From the NCBI GenBank assembly GCA_020402945.1, contig JADBYQ010000005.1, positions 28,575 to 92,574 on the forward strand: 64,000 nucleotides of DNA. The letters are read 5' to 3'. Source of the stretch: Cytophagales bacterium (GTDB taxonomy: Bacteria; Bacteroidota; Bacteroidia; Cytophagales; Cyclobacteriaceae). Positions 61,659-64,000 of this stretch are shown piece by piece; the stretch's first letter is position 1, and each line of letters starts with the position of its first letter. The notes under the pieces were generated by a model. The model saw nothing but the letters and a program-made list of their open reading frames with translations. It ran no database searches and was not told the DNA's origin. Position numbers and translations under genes: made by a program.

Positions 61659-62375
61659 ATGAGAATAATTCCTGCTATCGATATTATAAACGGCAAGTGT
61701 GTTCGGCTGTCGCAAGGTGACTACGGCAAAATGAAAGTCTACCGAGAAGACCCAGTTGAAGTGGCGAAAGAATTTGAGGATGCCGATCTGGAATATCTTC
61801 ACTTGGTAGACTTGGACGGTGCAAAAAAAGGTGAAGTTGTCAATTGGAAAGTTATCCGAGATATACAAGAAGACACTGCTCTTAACGTAGACTTTGGTGG
61901 GGGTGTAAAAACAGATGAGGAAGTACAATCACTTTTGGATCTTGGAATTAGTCAGATTAATGTCGGAAGCCTTGCCGTAAAGGAACCTGAGAAGTTCATT
62001 GCTTGGCTAAAAAAGTATGGCGCAGAGAATTTTATATTGAGTGCCGATGTAAAAGGGGAGAACGTTTCGATAAATGGCTGGCTGGAATCGACAGATTTTA
62101 GACTGTTCGATTTAGTAAGCAAATTTGAGGTGCACGGTCTTGAGTATCTTTGTGTAACCGACATCGCTACCGATGGCATGCTTACTGGTCCCAATTTTGG
62201 GCTGTATAAAAAGCTAAAAAAACAATTTCCAAAAATAAAGGTCATTGCCAGTGGTGGAGTAAGTTCTATTGACGATTTAAAGGAGTTAAAGCACATTAAT
62301 GTTTATGGTGCCATTGTCGGCAAAGCTATTTACGAGGGCAAAATTAAGCCCGAAGAGCTCAAGGAAATTCAGTAG
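61659..62375 (+). CDS. hisA: ProFAR isomerase
   Basis: 238 residues, (beta/alpha)8 barrel. Catalytic Asp 8 (IIPAIDII) and a second Asp in CVTDIATDGML; phosphate-binding ends VDFGGGV and ASGGVSSI. Isomerises ProFAR to PRFAR. Confidence 0.95.
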   Translation: MRIIPAIDIINGKCVRLSQGDYGKMKVYREDPVEVAKEFEDADLEYLHLVDLDGAKKGEVVNWKVIRDIQEDTALNVDFGGGVKTDEEVQSLLDLGISQINVGSLAVKEPEKFIAWLKKYGAENFILSADVKGENVSINGWLESTDFRLFDLVSKFEVHGLEYLCVTDIATDGMLTGPNFGLYKKLKKQFPKIKVIASGGVSSIDDLKELKHINVYGAIVGKAIYEGKIKPEELKEIQ

Positions 62376-62397
62376 GATACCCTAGAGATACAGCACT

Positions 62398-63153
62398 GTG
62401 CTAACCAAAAGAATTATACCTTGCTTAGACATCAAAGATGGCCGTACCGTAAAGGGTATTAATTTTATCAATATACGCGATGCAGGAGATCCTGTTGAAC
62501 TGGGAGCAGCCTATGCAGAACAAGGAGCCGATGAACTAGTCTTTCTTGACATATCAGCGACCAATGAAAAACGAAAAACATTGGCCCACCTAGTTAAAGA
62601 AATTGCGGCACATGTAAATATTCCATTTACGGTTGGTGGTGGAATCAGCTCAATCGCGGATGTGGAGCCACTTTTAGAGGCTGGTGCTGATAAAGTAAGT
62701 ATTAACTCAGCAGCGGTAAAAAATCCAATACTCATTGACCAACTAGCAAAAGCGTTTGGTTCACAGTTTGTGGTTCTCGCTATCGATGCAAGGAAATTGG
62801 GCAATCAATGGACTGTGCATACGCATGGAGGTTCTCAGCCCACGGAAAAAAAGCTATTCTCCTGGTCTAAAGAAGGGCAAGACCGTGGAGCAGGCGAAAT
62901 ACTTTTCACCAGTATGGATCATGATGGAACGAAATCCGGTTTCGCAATCGATCCTCTTACTAAACTAAATGAACTTCTTAAAATTCCAGTAATCGCCTCT
63001 GGAGGAGCCGGAAGAAAGGAAGATTTTTTAGAGGCTTTTGTTGTTGGGAAAGCGGATGCTGCGCTGGCAGCAACTCTTTTTCACTTTGGGGAAATTAAAA
63101 TACCTGACTTAAAGAACTATTTAAAAAATAACGGGGTGCCCTCACGCATTTGA
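62398..63153 (+). CDS. hisF: Imidazole glycerol phosphate synthase, cyclase subunit
   Basis: 251 residues, barrel paralogue of HisA. N-terminal catalytic Asp 11 ([11 protein letters not shown]), second Asp in [11 protein letters not shown], phosphate-binding VGGGIS and ASGGAG. Start GTG 62398. Works with HisH to form IGP and AICAR. Confidence 0.95.
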   Translation: MLTKRIIPCLDIKDGRTVKGINFINIRDAGDPVELGAAYAEQGADELVFLDISATNEKRKTLAHLVKEIAAHVNIPFTVGGGISSIADVEPLLEAGADKVSINSAAVKNPILIDQLAKAFGSQFVVLAIDARKLGNQWTVHTHGGSQPTEKKLFSWSKEGQDRGAGEILFTSMDHDGTKSGFAIDPLTKLNELLKIPVIASGGAGRKEDFLEAFVVGKADAALAATLFHFGEIKIPDLKNYLKNNGVPSRI

Positions 63154-63157
63154 CATT

Positions 63158-63760
63158 ATGATTGATGTATCCAAATTAGATTTCAGGAAGACAAATGGAT
63201 TGATTCCTTGTATTGTTCAGGATGGCACTTCTTTAAAGGTGCTTATGCTTGGCTACATGAATGAAGAGGCTTTGAATAAAACACTTTCAGAGAAAAAACT
63301 TACTTTCTTTAGCCGCACTAAACAGCGCCTATGGACGAAGGGCGAAACATCAGGTAATTATCTCTTCTTAAATGAAGTGATCATCGATTGTGATCATGAC
63401 ACTCTGTTGTTTAAGGTAACTCCCAAGGGGCCTTCCTGTCATACGGGTGCAGATACGTGCTTCAACGAAAAGAACGAAACGTCAGGTGTAGAATTTCTTG
63501 AGGCAATTATAAAGGAACGAAAAAAGAACCCCAAAGAGAATTCATATACAAACCAATTGCTCAATTCAGGAATAAACAAAGTAGCCCAAAAAGTGGGTGA
63601 AGAAGCGGTGGAATTGGTGATCGAGGCAAAGGACAACAATAAAGAGCTATTTCTTGGTGAAGCCGCAGACCTGATGTATCACTACTTGGTCCTGTTAGCA
63701 GCAAAAGACACCTCACTTCAAGAGGTAGTAAAGGTACTTCGTCAGCGTCATGAAAAATGA
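63158..63760 (+). CDS. hisIE: Bifunctional phosphoribosyl-AMP cyclohydrolase / phosphoribosyl-ATP pyrophosphatase
   Basis: 200 residues. Cyclohydrolase domain (about 1-115) with zinc-binding DCDHDTLLF and CHTGADTCF; pyrophosphatase domain (about 115-200) with KVGEEAVELVIEAKD and EAADLMYHYLVLL. Second and third steps of histidine synthesis. Last gene of the operon. Confidence 0.96.
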   Translation: MIDVSKLDFRKTNGLIPCIVQDGTSLKVLMLGYMNEEALNKTLSEKKLTFFSRTKQRLWTKGETSGNYLFLNEVIIDCDHDTLLFKVTPKGPSCHTGADTCFNEKNETSGVEFLEAIIKERKKNPKENSYTNQLLNSGINKVAQKVGEEAVELVIEAKDNNKELFLGEAADLMYHYLVLLAAKDTSLQEVVKVLRQRHEK

Positions 63761-63912
63761 ATTGGGGGGATAAACTAAGTCACAAGCAATTGTCCTAACG
63801 ATTACATTTTTTATCAAGTGGTATCCTGTTATTTGTCATAAACAAAAGGGTCATGATGGAACATGAAATCTCCATGAGCGGCTAGCACACCCGAACGAGG
63901 ATGAATTTTGCT

Positions 63913-63945
63913 AATTTTAGTTGGCCATTTAGGCCACCTAAAATT
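63913..63945. other. Long hairpin upstream of the right-edge gene
   Basis: AATTTTAGTTGGCC pairs with GGCCACCTAAAATT (14 positions, one mismatch) around the 5-base loop ATTTA. No T-tract follows on either strand. It could be a mobile-element end or a regulatory hairpin of the transposase-like gene three bases beyond. The remaining sequence from 63761 shows no gene. Confidence 0.55.
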
Positions 63946-63948
63946 ATA

Positions 63949-64000
63949 TGGAAAACACAGAAATAAGTTTTGAGCAAGCCGTGAGGGTGGGCTGCGGGAT
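63949..64000 (+). CDS. Probable IS110-type transposase (N-terminus only)
   Basis: ATG at 63949 opens a frame MENTEISFEQAVRVGCG(I), cut by the right edge. The ending VGCGI resembles the start of IS110-family transposases, in which CG(I/L/M)DVHK follows directly. Only 17 residues are visible, so this is a pattern match, not a firm identification. Confidence 0.4.

Noticed and set aside
1..64000. CRISPR arrays, tRNA or rRNA genes
   Set aside because: No regularly spaced direct repeats of CRISPR type and no tRNA cloverleaf or rRNA sequence were recognised by eye; the short repeats found are word-like and irregular.

Overview
The window looks like a chromosomal segment of a Bacteroidota bacterium, most likely order Cytophagales. 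The evidence is gene content (DUF3098 protein between FtsX and UppP, exported TPR-CHAT protein, several ECF sigma factors each followed by a small single-pass membrane protein, many SusC-independent beta-barrels), Bacteroidota-type promoters (TTTG or TTG, 17-23 bases, TAnnTTTG), few Shine-Dalgarno sequences, and moderate-to-low GC. The exact genus cannot be read from this sequence alone.

Layout. 1-3130: the N-terminus of a flavin disulfide-reductase-like protein, a PAP2 phosphatase, a free-standing structured RNA on the minus strand with its own promoter and terminator, a class V aminotransferase and a lipoprotein. 3260-10150: an ECF sigma operon, an M1 metallopeptidase, a small cytosolic protein, a decayed secreted-protein gene with three lesions, and a TlpA-type thioredoxin. 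10150-18660: a sirtuin/S9-peptidase operon, then a run of GMC oxidoreductase, gluconate-dehydrogenase-like subunit, Gfo/Idh/MocA oxidoreductase and ACMSD. 18720-26630: TrhO, Mog, M23 peptidase, a barrel plus TPR-CHAT pair, Pcm. 26610-31630: the threonine operon thrA-thrB-thrC on the minus strand with a leader peptide (thrL) of clustered Thr/Ile codons ending at an attenuator. 31780-33920: two toxin-antitoxin-like modules with a thioesterase and a conserved small protein between them. 34395-47750: membrane pyrophosphatase, a second ECF operon, the FtsX-DUF3098-UppP-TruB-RibF cluster, a Na+/H+ antiporter, a PTPS/FolE pteridine pair, and an aconitase with a histone-H1-like lysine-rich tail. 47900-56350: duplicated coiled-coil genes interleaved with fragments of a neighbouring S9 peptidase gene, a third ECF operon, the S9 peptidase itself, a Nudix hydrolase and a TPR lipoprotein. 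56435-63760: a complete histidine operon (hisG D C B H A F IE) preceded by a promoter, a His-codon leader peptide (hisL) and an intrinsic terminator. The right edge enters a probable IS110-type transposase.

The two amino-acid operons are the best-understood parts: both appear to be controlled by ribosome-mediated attenuation, in which scarcity of charged tRNA-Thr/Ile or tRNA-His stalls the leader ribosome and prevents the terminator from forming. The three ECF sigma loci suggest envelope or secretion stress control over nearby secreted proteins. A further theme is short, word-like repetitive DNA that fills gaps between co-directional genes (GMC/gluconate DH, trhO/mog, thrC/thrB, thrB/thrA, hisG/hisD, hisD/hisC) and in one case has become the end of a coding region.

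The most unusual items are the 0.2-kb structured RNA at 884-1094, the lysine-rich aconitase tail, the heptad-expanding coiled-coil paralogues with their accompanying peptidase fragments, the 3'-end gene fragment flanking a DUF433/DUF5615 module, and the intra-operon word repeats.
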